Shown: positions 10,529 to 21,656, counted from the stretch's first letter. The stretch is DNA of 64,000 nucleotides from Pegoplata infirma (GCA_963921195.1 OY992536.1:183590995-183654994), one strand, 5' to 3'. A program made the numbers and translations. Notes: generated from the sequence alone by a model not told the origin.

Positions 10529-11597
10529 ATATGAGGCATTCCACACCAAATGTCCCGCTACAGAAAAACATGTGTCCCGTGAATTTCTGAATAAGTTGTA
10601 TGAATAGCCCTTTATGGAACTAAGAAAATTGCGTTTTTGGTTTCTCAATTTTTTAAAAACTGGGCTTAGGAGACGTGGTCAAATATTGGAAAAATTGACA
10701 AATTTTCGTCGAGTTGCCTTGTGTAAATATTTATCAAATTAAAACGGAATGAACCACAATCTCCAAAATTTATATTCTTGTATAGTTTTGTATAAGCTAT
10801 CGACAATTTTTGTTTTTTTGAAAATTTTCAGAACCTGTTCTGAAATTTTCCATTTTTTAAAAAAGTCAATTTGTCAAAAATTCGGTCACTTTTTATTATT
10901 TTTTTTTTAAGTTTAGATGTTTGTCTGTCTATCCACACAAAAAAATTCAGACATGTGTTTTCGTTTTTTTTTCGAGAAAATCGCATTTGAATATTAAATT
11001 TCATAACAATTTTGTAATTTGCTTGTATTTTCTTGTTTTAGCATGGCGAATGAGTATTAAATATTTGTATAAATGTTACTTATACGCTATGTTGAAACAA
11101 GAAAATACAAACAAATTACTAAATTGTTATGAAATTCGAAAGTGATTTTCTCGAAAAAAACGAAAAACAAATGTCTTAATTTTTTGTGTGGATAGGCAAA
11201 CATCCAAACTTTCAAAAAAAAAATTTAGAAATAAAGTGGCCATATTTTTGATAAATTTACTTTTTTAAAAAATGGAAAATTTCAGAACAGGTTCTGAAAA
11301 TTTTCTAAAAAAAAAAATAATTGATAGCTCATACAAAACTATACAAGAATGTAAATTTTTGAAATAGTGGTGAATTCCGATTTAATTTGATAAATATTTA
11401 AACAAGGCAACTCGGCACAAATTTGACCATTTTTCCAATATTTGACCACACCTCCTAAGCCCAGTTTTTTAAAAATTTAAAAACCAAAAACACAATTTTC
11501 TTAGTTCCATGTATGGCTATCCATAGAACCTATTCAGAAATTTGCGGTACACATGTTTTTTTTTTTAGCTAAACATTTGGTGTGGAATGACTCATAT
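10529..11597. mobile_element. Foldback element with arms of about 510 bp
   Basis: Left arm begins ATGAGGCATTCCACACCAAA; the right arm ends with its complement (TTTGGTGTGGAATGACTCAT). The arms stay alignable to a centre near 11050-11070, including TCAGAACCTGTTCTGAAA against TTCAGAACAGGTTCTGAA. It sits inside the 3' tail of a DINE-like element (GACAAACTTATGTATAT before, ACCCACCCTCTTCCACTAAT after). A single left arm recurs at 48168. Frames inside are shadows of the repeat. Confidence 0.85.
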
Positions 11598-11645
11598 ACC
11601 CACCCTCTTCCACTAATACAAAGTGAAAGCACAATTGAAATTTTA

Positions 11646-12266
11646 ACAAGTAAAAAAGCTAAATTCGGCCTTGCCGAATGTAGTGATACCCTCCACAATT
11701 TCAAAAAGATTATTGCAACTAACTTTATTTAAAAGGAAATTACTTTAAAAAAAAAAAAAAAAAATTGAAAAAAAATTTCCGCGAAAAAAAATTTTGGTAA
11801 AAAAAAAAAATCCGCGATTTTTTTCTTTTTTTGTCAAAAAATATGTTCGTACTTGTTTAAATACCATTTGGAGTTCAATTATGTTCACATATGTCAACCA
11901 GAAGCCGAATTAAAGCACTTTGTATTTTTAGGTTATGTTGAATGTACTGAAATTTTTGAGGTGTGCTTACATTTTCGTTCATAACTTTTGAACCGCTGAA
12001 CCGATATCGCTCAAATGCAATACCAAACTTCTCGGGAGAACTTCCAATATATATGTCAAGTTTCAGTCATCTCTGTGCAATATTTTGTCCGCGAGAGCAT
12101 TTTCCACAGACAGACGGACAGACGGACATCGCTAGAATGTCTTAAAATCGATAGGGCATCATGAATATATATACTTTATGGGGTCCCAGACCGATATTTC
12201 GATGAGTTACAAACGGAATGACAAACTTATATATACCCTCTATCACTAAGTGGAGGGTATAAAAAG
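11646..12266 (+). mobile_element. DINE-1-like element, complete reference copy
   Basis: 5' end ACAAGTAAAAAAGCTAAATT with the hairpin TTCGGCCTTGCCGAA. It contains the GTCY tract CAGACAGACGGACAGACGG at about 12109 followed by ACATCGCTAGAATGTCTTA. The 3' end is TACCCTCTATCACTAAGTGG then AGGGTATAAAAAGC, a hairpin built on ACCCTC/GAGGGT. Its clean 3' end is the uninterrupted reference for the MITE insertion at 54418. Confidence 0.8.
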
Positions 12267-12320
12267 CACAATTACAATGCAAAGCTCAATTGAAAATTAG
12301 AAAAGCCCAATTAAATTTTA

Positions 12321-12870
12321 ACAAGTTAGAATGTTAAATTCGGTTGAGCTGAATCTTTTTGTCGTTCATTATCTCCATTTCCGTTATGGAGATAATATTC
12401 GTGGGGATTATGACCGCTCACCTATTATAAAGTTATGGCACAGATATTATAAAAGATAACAGATGAAGCTAAATACCGAAACTAAGTAAGGTCTGATTGA
12501 AAAATTTCTGAAGCTTTTATGACGTTTGCTTTTTTTTATTTTGGAGAAAAAAGTAAATATATTTTTATATGATAGCTGTTCCAGTGTCAATAGTACAACT
12601 ATAACATGAAACAAGTGAATGTTAAATTTGGCTATGCTGAATCTTTTCAGAGGGGCTTCAGTTAAAATAATTGGCGGACACCTTCCCCCTTACAATAACT
12701 GTTGTCAAATTGATTTATTATGCTTTTTGACTTAAGTAATAAAATTTTTTTAATTTTTTTCAAAACGATGCAAAAATTTGCGGTGGCATCTTTTATTTTA
12801 GGGGGGACACCTTCCCTAGCGATTACTAGTTCATTTATTATGCTTTTTGAACCACGTGATTTAACTTTTT
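12321..12870 (+). mobile_element. Two DINE-1-like 5' fragments in series
   Basis: Two truncated starts, ACAAGTTAGAATGTTAAATT at 12321 and ACAAGTGAATGTTAAATTTG at 12611. Each is followed by element-like sequence (GCGGACACCTTCCCCC; TTCATTTATTATGCTTTTTG twice). The second runs straight into the 35-bp satellite at about 12871. Confidence 0.6.
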
Positions 12871-14893
12871 TTTACAAAAAAGTCTCAGATTTTTATCCCA
12901 TTTTTCATATAGAAAAAGTCGTAGATTCTGAGAAATTTTTCCCATAGAAAAAATCTCAGATTCTGCATTTTTCCTATAGAAAAGGTCGCAGATTCTGAGA
13001 CATTTTTCTAATAGAAAAAGTCTCAGATTCTGAGACATTTTTCTAATAGAAAAAGTCTCAGATTCTGAGACATTTTTCTAATAGAAAAAGTCTCAGATTC
13101 TGAGACATTTTTCTAATAGAAAAAGTCTCAGATTCTGAGACATTTTTCTAATAGAAAAAGTCTCAGATTCTGAGACATTTTTCTAATAGAAAAAGTCTCA
13201 GATTCTGAGACATTTTTCTAATAGAAAAAGTCTCAGATTCTGAGATATTTTTCTAATAGAAAAAGTCTCAGATTCTGAGACATTTTTCTAATAGAAAAAG
13301 TCTCAGATTCTGAGACATTTTTCTAATAGAAAAAGTCTCAGATTCTGAGACATTTTTCTAATAGAAAAAGTCTCAGATTCTGAGACATTTTTCTTATAGA
13401 AAAAGTCTCAGATTCTGAGACATTTTTCTTATAGAAAAAGTCTCAGATTCTGAGACATTTTTCTTATAGAAAAAGTCTCAGATTCTGAGACATTTTTCTT
13501 ATAGAAAAAGTCTCAGATTCTGAGACATTTTTCTTATAGAAAAAGTCTCAGATTCTGAGACATTTTTCTTATAGAAAAAGTCTCAGATTCTGAGACATTT
13601 TTCTTATAGAAAAAGTCTCAGATTCTGAGACATTTTTCTTATAGAAAAAGTCTCAGATTCTGAGACATTTTTCTTATAGAAAAAGTCTCAGATTCTGAGA
13701 CATTTTTCTTATAGAAAAAGTCTCAGATTCTGAGACATTTTTCTTATAGAAAAAGTCTCAGATTCTGAGACATTTTTCTTATAGAAAAAGTCTCAGATTC
13801 TGAGACATTTTTCTTATAGAAAAAGTCTCAGATTCTAAGACATTTTTCTTATAGAAAAAGTCTCAGATTCTGAGACATTTTTCTTATAGAAAAAGTCTCA
13901 GATTCTGAGACATTTTTCTTATAGAAAAAGTCTCAGATTCTGAGACATTTTTCTTATAGAAAAAGTCTCAGATTCTGAGACATTTTTCTTATAGAAAAAG
14001 TCTCAGATTCTGAGACAATTTTCTTATAGAAAAAGTCTCAGATTCTGAGACATTTTTCTTATAGAAAAAGTCTCAGATTCTGAGACATTTTTCTTATAGA
14101 AAAAGTCTCAGATTCTGAGACATTTTTCTTATAGAAAAAGTCTCAGATTCTGAGACATTTTTCTTATAGAAAAAGTCTCAGATTCTGAGACATTTTTCTT
14201 ATAGAAAAAGTCTCAGATTCTGAGACATTTTTCTTATAGAAAAAGTCTCAGATTCTGAGACATTTTTCTTATAGAAAAAGTCTCAGATTCTGAGACATTT
14301 TTCTTATAGAAAAAGTCTCAGATTCTGAGACATTTTTCTTATAGAAAAAGTCTCAGATTCTGAGACATTTTTCTTATAGAAAAAGTCTCAGATTCTGAGA
14401 CATTTTTCTTATAGAAAAAGTCTCAGATTCTGAGACATTTTTCTTATAGAAAAAGTCTCAGATTCTGAGACATTTTTCTTATAGAAAAAGTCTCAGATTC
14501 TAATTCATTTTTCTTATAGAAAAAGTCTCAGATTCTGAGACATTTTTCTTATAGAAAAAGTCTCAGATTCTGAGACATTTTTCTTATAGAAAAAGTCTCA
14601 GATTCTGAGACATTTTTCTTATAGAAAAAGTCTCAGATTCTGAGACATTTTTCTTATAGAAAAAGTCTCAGATTCTGAGACATTTTTCTTATAGAAAAAG
14701 TCTCAGATTCTGAGACATTTTTCTTATAGAAAAAGTCTCAGATTCTGAGACATTTTTCTTATAGAAAAAGTCTCAGATTCTGAGACATTTTTCTTATAGA
14801 AAAAGTCTCAGATTCTGAGACATTTTTTCTATAGAAAACGTTTCAGATTCTGAGACATTTTTTCTATCGAAAAAGTCTCAGATTCTGACACAG
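12871..14893. repeat. Homogenised 35-bp satellite array
   Basis: About 57 tandem copies of a 35-bp unit: TCTCAGATTCTGAGACATTT followed by TTCTTATAGAAAAAG. The first units are diverged. From about 13001 to 13370 units carry TTCTAATAG, and from about 13391 to 14815 TTCTTATAG, a block-wise switch. Exceptions are few (13836 CTAAGACA, 14016 GACAATTTT, 14496 CTAATTCAT). Each unit contains the 17-bp odd palindrome GTCTCAGATTCTGAGAC. No transcription signal or protein frame is supported. Confidence 0.97.
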
Positions 14894-15077
14894 TCTGAGA
14901 TTTTTTTTCCCCTTTTCATTCTTTTCAATTTCTTTTCCTTTTTTTCATTTTTAAATTTGGTCTGGGGGGATTTCCCCTTCCCCCCTTGTATCCGCGCATG
15001 TATTACGAAATAAAGGTAAGAGAAGGAGGAAAGAGGGAGTAGTGTTTGTGGATTTTAGATTTAAGTTTGTTAATATT
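14894..15077. other. Low-complexity spacer
   Basis: Pyrimidine-rich run (TTTTCATTCTTTTCAATTTC) followed by GGTCTGGGGGGATTTCCCC and a purine-rich run. No feature recognised. Confidence 0.3.
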
Positions 15078-15840
15078 GTACACTCAAAATAATAACTCTG
15101 TAAAATACTCTGTAAAATGACTGTAATCTCAATTCAACAGATATTTGACAGAGTTTTCTGTTAAAATACAGATTTAAAGAAAATACTTTGTATTTTGTTG
15201 TGACAAAAAAAAAAGTTTCCTCTTTTATATTACTTTTTACTTTGTAATCTTAATTTTACAGATAATTAACAGAGTTTTCTGCTTAAATACAGAATACTTC
15301 GTATTTTTTTATAACCAAAAAAGTTATGTGTTTTGAGTAGTTTTTGTTACCAAACATCAAAATTTTATCTGAATATTTTTTTTTTTGAGAAAAAGTTGAA
15401 AAAGTAGCAAAAAAAGTTATCAAAAATTTTTTTCAGAAATCTTATAAAAATTTTACAAAATAACATGCATTTAACTAAACTCTGTAAATTTACAGAGTTT
15501 CTTCTGTTATTTATTTTTTTGCATCAAATGTATTTTACAAATATATGGTTTTCTTTGTTAAATGGTGGTATAGTAGTTTTCTTTGCTAAATTGTGGTCTA
15601 TTTAACCAATATTTTACTAAAAACTCTGTAAATTAACAATTTTTTTTTTGTTCAAGTCATTTAACAGAGTTTTATAGTAAAATTACAGAGTTTTCTCTGT
15701 CAAAAAGCTTTCATATTTAACCAATATTTTACTATAAACTCTGTAAATTAACAGTTTTTTTTTTTGTCAAAATCATTTTACAGAGTTTTTTAGTAAAATT
15801 ACCAAGAAATGTTGTTAGCTGGAAAAGTATGGTGTATTCT
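15078..15840. mobile_element. Element built from CTCTGTAAA/TTTACAGAG words
   Basis: Opens with ACACTCAAAATAATAACTCT, similar to the CACTCAAAAAA end of the element at 4054, then repeats CTCTGTAAAAT, ACAGAGTTTTCTGTTAAAAT and TTACAGAGTTT in both orientations to about 15800. A matching right end was not found, so boundaries are provisional. Confidence 0.55.
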
Positions 15841-15844
15841 GTTA

Positions 15845-16037
15845 AATTAGCAAATACACGAATTACAGGAATAAGTTTGCTAATTTTAGCGGGACAATTA
15901 TCGTGAAAATATCGATAAAACCGGGACACACTGTCTACAGTTAGGGGATGTTCCAAGGAGTCCATGGAATTAGACAAGTTGTCATCGCCTATAAAGACCT
16001 GTGACCTACGTTAAACTCGGTCGAGAAGCTCCAAAAC
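15845..16037 (-). pseudogene. C-terminal remnant of a CR1/Jockey-type LINE reverse transcriptase
   Basis: Read on the minus strand from 16037 this gives LELLDRV, one stop codon, then RRSQVFIGDDNLSNS and MDSLEHPLTVDSVSRFYRYF, followed by CPAKISKLIP. The pattern L-D-R-V-x-R-R...I-G-D...S-L-E-H...V...FYRY..G.C...L..LIP is a frequent C-terminal tail of CR1/Jockey-type LINE ORF2 proteins. No reverse-transcriptase core remains. The frame is broken, so this is a fossil. Identification rests on motif memory and has moderate support. Confidence 0.5.
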
Positions 16038-16039
16038 GG

Positions 16040-16515
16040 TTTTTGATCAATGTTACGATTAAAATTTTTGTTATTTTCTTTAACTGTCGAATTACAAATT
16101 TTAAACATACCAGATTTTCTTTCGCTTTAATTTATTTGAATAGATTAATTCAAAAATATACAAAATAATCGGGTTTTACTTTTTTTTATTGTTGGCAATA
16201 ACTTTGTCATAAGCTTACAATTTATTTGTTAAATCAATCATTATTTTGATTGAATATAAATACAAAATTGATAAAATTGTGTATCAAAGTCGAAAAAAAG
16301 TTTGATTGAACAAATTTTCAATCAATCACCTACAATTTGATGATTGGTATAACAATTTTTTTAATTGGAGGAATTTCAATCAAAAAATTGATTGAATCCG
16401 CGTTTTTGTTGATTGAAATTCGTTTCAAATTTTGTATTCCATTTTTTTTTTACTTTGAACTCTTTTGAAATTAATTTGCTTAGCTAAACTTCAAAACAAC
16501 CTGTAAGAAACGGCG
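16040..16515. repeat. Dispersed repeat, copy 1 (partner 22322-22640)
   Basis: Shares GATCAATGTTACGATTAAAA, ATAAGCTTACAATT, TGATTGGTATAACA and TTTTTGTTGATTGAAATTCG in the same order with 22322-22640. The word TTGATTGAAA recurs in both orientations. Probably a non-autonomous element; ends are not clear. Confidence 0.65.
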
Positions 16516-17560
16516 TTTTTTTCATGGGTTAGTTAAGTTCTTCAAGGGCGAAATTTGCCACCTGCTCATATTTTGTCCTTTTCCGAACTTAACAAGCCCA
16601 AGACCTAAAACATATTCGTGCCAAACTATACCATTTGCAATTGTATTTCAGAAATAATCAATTGTATTTAAAAAATTATCAATTGTATTTCAGAAATTAT
16701 CAATTGTATTTCAGAAAATATCAATTGTATTTCAGAAATTATCAAATGTATTTCAGAAATTATCAATTGTATTTCAGAAATTATCAATTGTATTTCAGAA
16801 ATTATCAATTGTATTTCAGAATTTATCAATTGTATTTTAGAAATTATCAATTGTATTTCAGATATTATTAATTGTATTTAAGAAATTATCAATTGTGTTT
16901 CAGAAATTATCAATTTTATTTCAGAAATTATCAAATGTATTTCATTTTTAATTGTATTTCAGGAAACATCAGTTGTATTTCAGAAAACATCAATTGTATT
17001 TCAGGAAATATCAATTGTATTTCAGGAAATATCAATTGCATTTCAGAAATTATCAATTGCATTTCAGAATTTATCAATTGTATTTTTTTTTAATTTGTCT
17101 TTTAGGAAACATAAATTGTATTTCAGGGAATATCAATTGTATTTCAGAAATTATCAATTGTATTTCAGGAAATATCAACTGTATTTCAGAATTTATTAAA
17201 TGTATTTCAGAAATTATCAATTGTATTTCAGAAATTTTCAATTGTTTTACGAAGGTTAGTTTCTGAAATACAATTGATAAGTTCTGAAATACAATTGATA
17301 ATATCTGAAATACAATTAATAAATTCTGAAATAGAATAGATAGATAATTTCTGAAATACAATTGATAATATCTGAAATACAATTGATAAATTCTGAAATA
17401 CAATTGAAAATTCTGAAAAACAATTGATAACTTCTCAAATGCAATTTATAATTTCTGAAATACAGTTGATAATTTCTGAAATACTTCTGAAGTTTGGCCC
17501 GAATATGTATTATGGTCATAGCTGCTGAAGTTCGTAAGTTAAGTTCAGGAAAATAAATCG
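16516..17560. repeat. 21-bp satellite A array in inverted halves, between inverted DINE fragments
   Basis: Tandem 21-bp unit CAATTGTATTTCAGAAATTA(T) from 16634 to about 17240. A hinge (about 17240-17265, TTTTACGAAGGTTAGTTTCT) follows, then the unit in reverse orientation to about 17490. DINE-like sequence flanks it in opposite orientations (GAACTTAACAAGCCCAAGAC on the left, its inverted homologue at 17500-17550). The 7-residue periodic frames here (LYFRNYQ) follow from 21 being a multiple of 3 and are not genes. Confidence 0.9.
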
Positions 17561-17794
17561 TTTGGACCACCCATTTTTACAGGCGTGGATTTAAATTTAT
17601 CAACCTATATGGAGAGTGCGAAGGAGTCCTCCAATGTCTTTAGCCGTAAAAAAATCATATGTCATAACAGCTTATTGTAATTATAATTTGAAAAAAAAAA
17701 ATACTGTTTTCAAATGTTCATTCAACCCTTATAAATTTGTTATTAATTTTTATAAGTTAGTCATTTAAAATTCATTTGTTCAAATAACTTCAAA
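17561..17794. other. Upstream region of the DUF1091 gene
   Basis: AT-rich sequence with no repeat recognised. It should contain the promoter and 5' UTR of the gene starting at 17795; no convincing TATA box or initiator can be singled out. Confidence 0.3.
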
Positions 17795-18764
17795 ATGTTT
17801 AAACCATTGCTCTTTTGGCAATTTTTGATAATTTTTTTATATTTTATAATAATTGTTCAATCAAATGTAATTATAATATTAAAAAAAAAAGTTATGAAAT
17901 AATAAATTTTAATAAATTTTGTTCTTCTAGCGCAATTTTACATTTGAAGTAACTAACTTAACTTGTCAACAAAACTATACGATACACGGTGAAGATTTTG
18001 GTTGTTTTATTAATAAAATTGACAATGTGACCAAAATGTCGGGCTACTTCTACCCACGTCAAGATGTTCATGATTTCGAAATACGTTCCTACACTTATAT
18101 CTATCGCAAAAATATGCCACGTATTACTTTAATGGATATTAAAGTAAATGCCTGTGCATTTTTAAAAACAGTTCACAAACAGAAACTATTTAAATTATTT
18201 TTGAATTATATAACGAAATATTTAAATACTGTACCAGGGTGTCCTTTAAAAGCAGTAAGTTAATGAATTTATTATTTCCAAGTTGGCAAAATGAAATCAC
18301 CGTTGACATACGGCTGACTCTCCCTTTTTGAAATTGGTGACATCTTTATACAATTTTTCCAAATGTGCCCAATTAAATGTCAGCAGTTGGTCACCAGTAT
18401 CGATGACCACAAACAATTCGTTTAAACAACCGATGACATGTCATTGGGAACATTTTGAAAAATTGTATGAAGATATCAGCGATTTTATAAAGGGAGAGTC
18501 AGCAGTATGTCAGGGGTGATTTTTTTTTGGACGACTGGGTTGTTTTATTTGCAGAGAACAAAATTAAATTAATTTTTTTATATTTTTTATCATCGTCAGC
18601 ACTTCAATTATACTTTAACAAATTTTTATATTGATGTAAATGATTTTCCCTCATATGTGCCAGAAGGAAAATATCATATTGCATTTTTGTCATTTGTTCA
18701 AAATAAATTGCAACTGAGTGTTAAAATTGATGCAAATCTTATAAACAAAAAGAAAATTAATTAA
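17795..18764 (+). CDS. Secreted DUF1091-family protein (3 exons)
   Basis: Exons 17795-17866, 17931-18254 and 18600-18764, all introns GT-AG and phase 0 (CAAAT|GTAATT...TTCTAG|CGC and AAAGCA|GTAAGT...CGTCAG|CAC), give 186 aa. Residues 1-22 are a signal peptide (LLFWQFLIIFLYFIIIVQS). The mature part has the DUF1091 layout: an early Cys (TNLTC), a second (DFGCF), the central hallmark ITLMDIKVNACAFLK, then NTVPGCPLKA, and a C-terminal NDFPSYVPEGKYHIAF. Length is normal for the family. DUF1091 proteins are numerous in flies, probably extracellular, and distantly akin to ML/GM2-activator lipid-binding folds (CheB-like members occur in taste organs). The ligand here is unknown. AATAAA at about 18861 may be the poly(A) signal. 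Intron 2 carries a MITE. All splice sites and the frame agree, so I regard it as functional. Confidence 0.87.
18296..18520. mobile_element. MITE in intron 2 of the DUF1091 gene
   Basis: A 225-bp inverted-repeat element whose arms of about 64 bp begin ATCACCGTTGACATACGGCT and, reverse-complemented, ATCACCCCTGACATACTGCT. Both contain GCTGACTCTCCCTTT and ATACAATTTTTC. It takes up most of the 345-bp intron and leaves both splice sites intact. A target duplication could not be fixed. Confidence 0.75.
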
Positions 18765-19280
18765 AATATCTTAATAATATATTAAAATGTTTGTTCCGGG
18801 TACAAGGGTCTAAAATTTGAGAGCCGAAGGTCGGTTGTAAAAAGCTTTTTTAAAGATAAAAATAAATTTAATAAATGGAGACTGGAATTGTAAATGCCTC
18901 AAATTGATATCACAAAAATATTTAATAAAAAAAATGGCATCCTATTAGCCACCAACACAAAACTTTGACCTTATTTTGAACTAGTATGCCTGCTAGGGTG
19001 TTCCGAATAATGATACTTCGAATTTCGTCGATTGCTGAGCAAATTATGGTTCGTTTTGTTTTAAAAACTCTATGTTTAAATTTTTTTTAGCAAATCGGAC
19101 AATATTAACCTGTGCCGCTGGGGGGTTTAAGTTTTGCCCTAAAAAATGTTTTTTTCTGCTATAAAATTGACTTAAAAAAATTTAATTTTTTTTTCTAAAT
19201 CGAACAATATTAACCTGTGCTGCTGTTGGGTTAAAGTTTTGCCCTAAAAAATTATGCCGTTCAGCTTTAAAATTGAATTA
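18765..19280. other. Downstream flank of the DUF1091 gene
   Basis: Putative 3' UTR then AT-rich sequence. About 19080-19250 contains a diverged duplication: CAATATTAACCTGTGC..CTG followed by AAGTTTTGCCCTAAAAAAT, twice. No gene seen. Confidence 0.4.
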
Positions 19281-19715
19281 ACTAAGTAAAAGTGTTAAAT
19301 TCGGCTGGGGCGAATCTTTTATACCCTCCAACATGTAAAAAAAATTAAAAAACATTTTTTAACAGTGGCGTTTTTTTTGGGGGGTGGAGGTAGGGTGAGG
19401 GGTCGGTAAGCTGGGGTGACTCCTTGGCCCTCGCAGTAATGTTTACAAGTTAATTTTTGTCTGCTTTGTGCACTAAAGTATAAGTTTTATAATTATTTAA
19501 ATATTTTTTTATTCTTCAAGGGGGAACTTTTTTCCCCCTGGCCGATTTGGTCCATTTCCAAACTTAACCTTCCTAAGACATATTTATGCCAAACTTGAGG
19601 GGTCTAGCTCTTTTATTTTGGACTGCATCGTGTTAACTACAGACGAACGGACGGACGGACAGACAGACGGACGAACGGACATCGCTATAATGTCTCGCTA
19701 ATACTGCTGCGCTAT
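19281..19715 (+). mobile_element. DINE-1-like element truncated by satellite A
   Basis: 5' ACTAAGTAAAAGTGTTAAATT with TCGGCTGGGGCGAATC, the GGGGGAACTTTTTTCCCCCT block, and a long GTCY tract (CAGACGAACGGACGGACGG, then further GACR units) at about 19640-19680 followed by ACATCGCTATAATGTCT. The normal 3' tail is missing; 21-bp satellite A begins at about 19725 instead. Confidence 0.75.
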
Positions 19716-19930
19716 AATGTTTTTGAAATACAATTGATAATTTCTGAAATACAATTGATAAATTCTGAAATGCAATTGATAAATTCTGAAATGCAATTGA
19801 TAATTTCTGAAATACAATTGATAAATTCTGAAATACAATTGATAACTTCTGAAATACAATTGATAATTTCTGAAATACAAGTGATAATTTCTGAAATACA
19901 AGTGATAATTTCTGAAATACAATTGGAAAT
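19716..19930. repeat. 21-bp satellite A array
   Basis: Nine to ten units of TTTCTGAAATACAATTGATAA, the reverse orientation of the 16634 array. It ends in TACAATTGGAAATGGTG, the complement of the border (CACCATTTCCAATTGTA) seen at the start of the 16634 and 61062 arrays. Confidence 0.9.
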
Positions 19931-19949
19931 GGTGTAGAAATTAAAAAAA

Positions 19950-20900
19950 AAAAAATCTCAAAATTGTTTACCCTTGACCCTTTCAAAGAGCTTGACACAA
20001 TCTTTCATTCAAAATTAATTTGAGCCAAGTCCGATCATTTTAACCCGTGGCGCCCTTCAATCAAAGATTTACATTTTTGGAAAATTTCACCCAAAATTTT
20101 AGATTTTGGAAAAATCAAAATAAAATATCTTTTATTAATTTGGCATGCTGAATACAAATATCAAAAAATATCTTAAATCGGTCGAGCGGTTTTTGAGTTA
20201 TCGCCATTTGAAATTTGTCAAAAAAAAAAATTTTATAAAATGGTGTTTTTTTCCTACGTTTAAGAAATTTTTTAAAGAAATCCTAAAATTTTGTTTCATT
20301 AACTATTTAATAGAACTGGAGACAAGCTTTCATTTAAACTTAATTTGAGCTAAATCAGACCATTTTAACCCATGACGCCCTTCGACCAAAGTTTAGAGTT
20401 TTTGGTGAAAATTTTGTAAAAAAGCTAAACTTTGATTGAAAGGCGCCACGGGTAAAAATGATCGGATATGGCTCAAACTAATTTTGAATGAAAGATTGTG
20501 TCAAGCTCTTTGAAAGGGTCAAGGGTAAGAAATTTTGAGATTTTTTTTTTAATTTCTAATGGCGGAAAAAACCGCCATTTTTTGCAAATTTCAAATAACG
20601 ATATCTCGAAAGCCGTTTGACCGATTTTAAAAATTCTTTGATATTTGTGTTCAGCACATCGAAATTATCAAATATGATGTGTCGAAAGATATTTTTAATT
20701 TTATTTTTAAAATTTTTTCAAAAATCCAAAACTTTGACCGCCGGGCGCCACGGATTAATTTAATCCGATTGACCTCAAATTTGTACCACATAAGTTTTAG
20801 ACCTAGAACAATAAAAATTTGGCCGGACACTTGGGAAAATCGAAAGATGACAAAAAAATGCCAGTCTAATGCCCCATATATAAAAATAAGTTGGATTGTG
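19950..20900. repeat. Inverted-repeat complex
   Basis: The arm at about 19955-20090 (TTTACCCTTGACCCTTTCAA, GATCATTTTAACCCGTGGCG) pairs with about 20385-20545 (GGCGCCACGGGTAAAAATGA, TTTGAAAGGGTCAAGGGTAA). A further partial copy of the GGGCGCCACGGATTAATTTA end follows at about 20740. The interior blocks at 20150 and 20590 also resemble each other inverted. Short frames here are shadows. Confidence 0.7.
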
Positions 20901-21036
20901 TAATGCGTTTTCTCTGTAACGCGTTAACCGATTTTGTTTCTGAAAACTTCCCATGAATGGTGACGGCAATACCAAGGTTTTGATTTATATTCAGTCTTTG
21001 TATGTGTTTTGGTTCATAAGTTACACTAGTTGTCAA

Positions 21037-21411
21037 CAAGGTTGGCAATCGATACGCACCCAGAATAACGGTATTTGGCTATTGTACCGCAACCAGTAAA
21101 GATATGCACATTTTTAAAAGCGATTATGAAAGTCGATGAAACTTCTAGTATTTTTGATGTGTTACTTCGTGTTTGCACCTTTTCATTTTCGTTATATAGG
21201 CCAATACCTTTAAAATACCGTTTCAAACGGTATTAAAAAGGTATTGGCCTATATTTCGAAAAGCAACCGGTACAAACACAAAGTAACACATCAAAAAAAC
21301 TAGAAATTTCATTGGCTTTAATATTCGATTTAAAAAATGTCCATATCTTTATTGGTTGTCGTACAATAGCCAAATACCGTTATTCTGGGTGGGTATCGAT
21401 TGCCAACCTTG
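21037..21411. mobile_element. Near-palindromic hAT-type MITE
   Basis: 375 bp, flanked by the 8-bp repeat GTTGTCAA at 21029-21036 and 21412-21419. Ends are CAAGGTTGGCAATCGATAC and its complement. The arms run nearly to the centre at about 21225 (AAATACCGTTTCAAACGGTA), so the single strand would fold into one hairpin. The TTGGC and AACGGTAT words also occur in the hAT-type element at 39636. Confidence 0.88.
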
Positions 21412-21656
21412 GTTGTCAACTAATTAGAAACGTTTCTATAGTATATGCAATTTGTTACAGACAAAGTTACCAATACTCAACGTTGTTATTATCAAACTAG
21501 TATAATTTTAAAAAATGTAATGAAGGTAATTTATAAAGCTTTAATTTAAGCTTGATAGCGTCCTGATTGAGTAAATAATAAATGCGCTACGAGGGTCGAT
21601 CTGAAAAATGAAATTATTTATAGACATTTTCAGAAAATTTCATAAAAATATTTCTA

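Noticed and set aside
12871..14893. Regular 35-bp periodicity resembling a CRISPR array
   Set aside because: There are no unique spacers, units abut directly, and the context is a fly genome; it is a satellite.
16635..17403. Several overlapping frames with LYFRNYQ or QLIISEI heptads (also 19633-19998 and 61048-61344)
   Set aside because: Both strands are open because of 21-bp satellite A periodicity; not coding.
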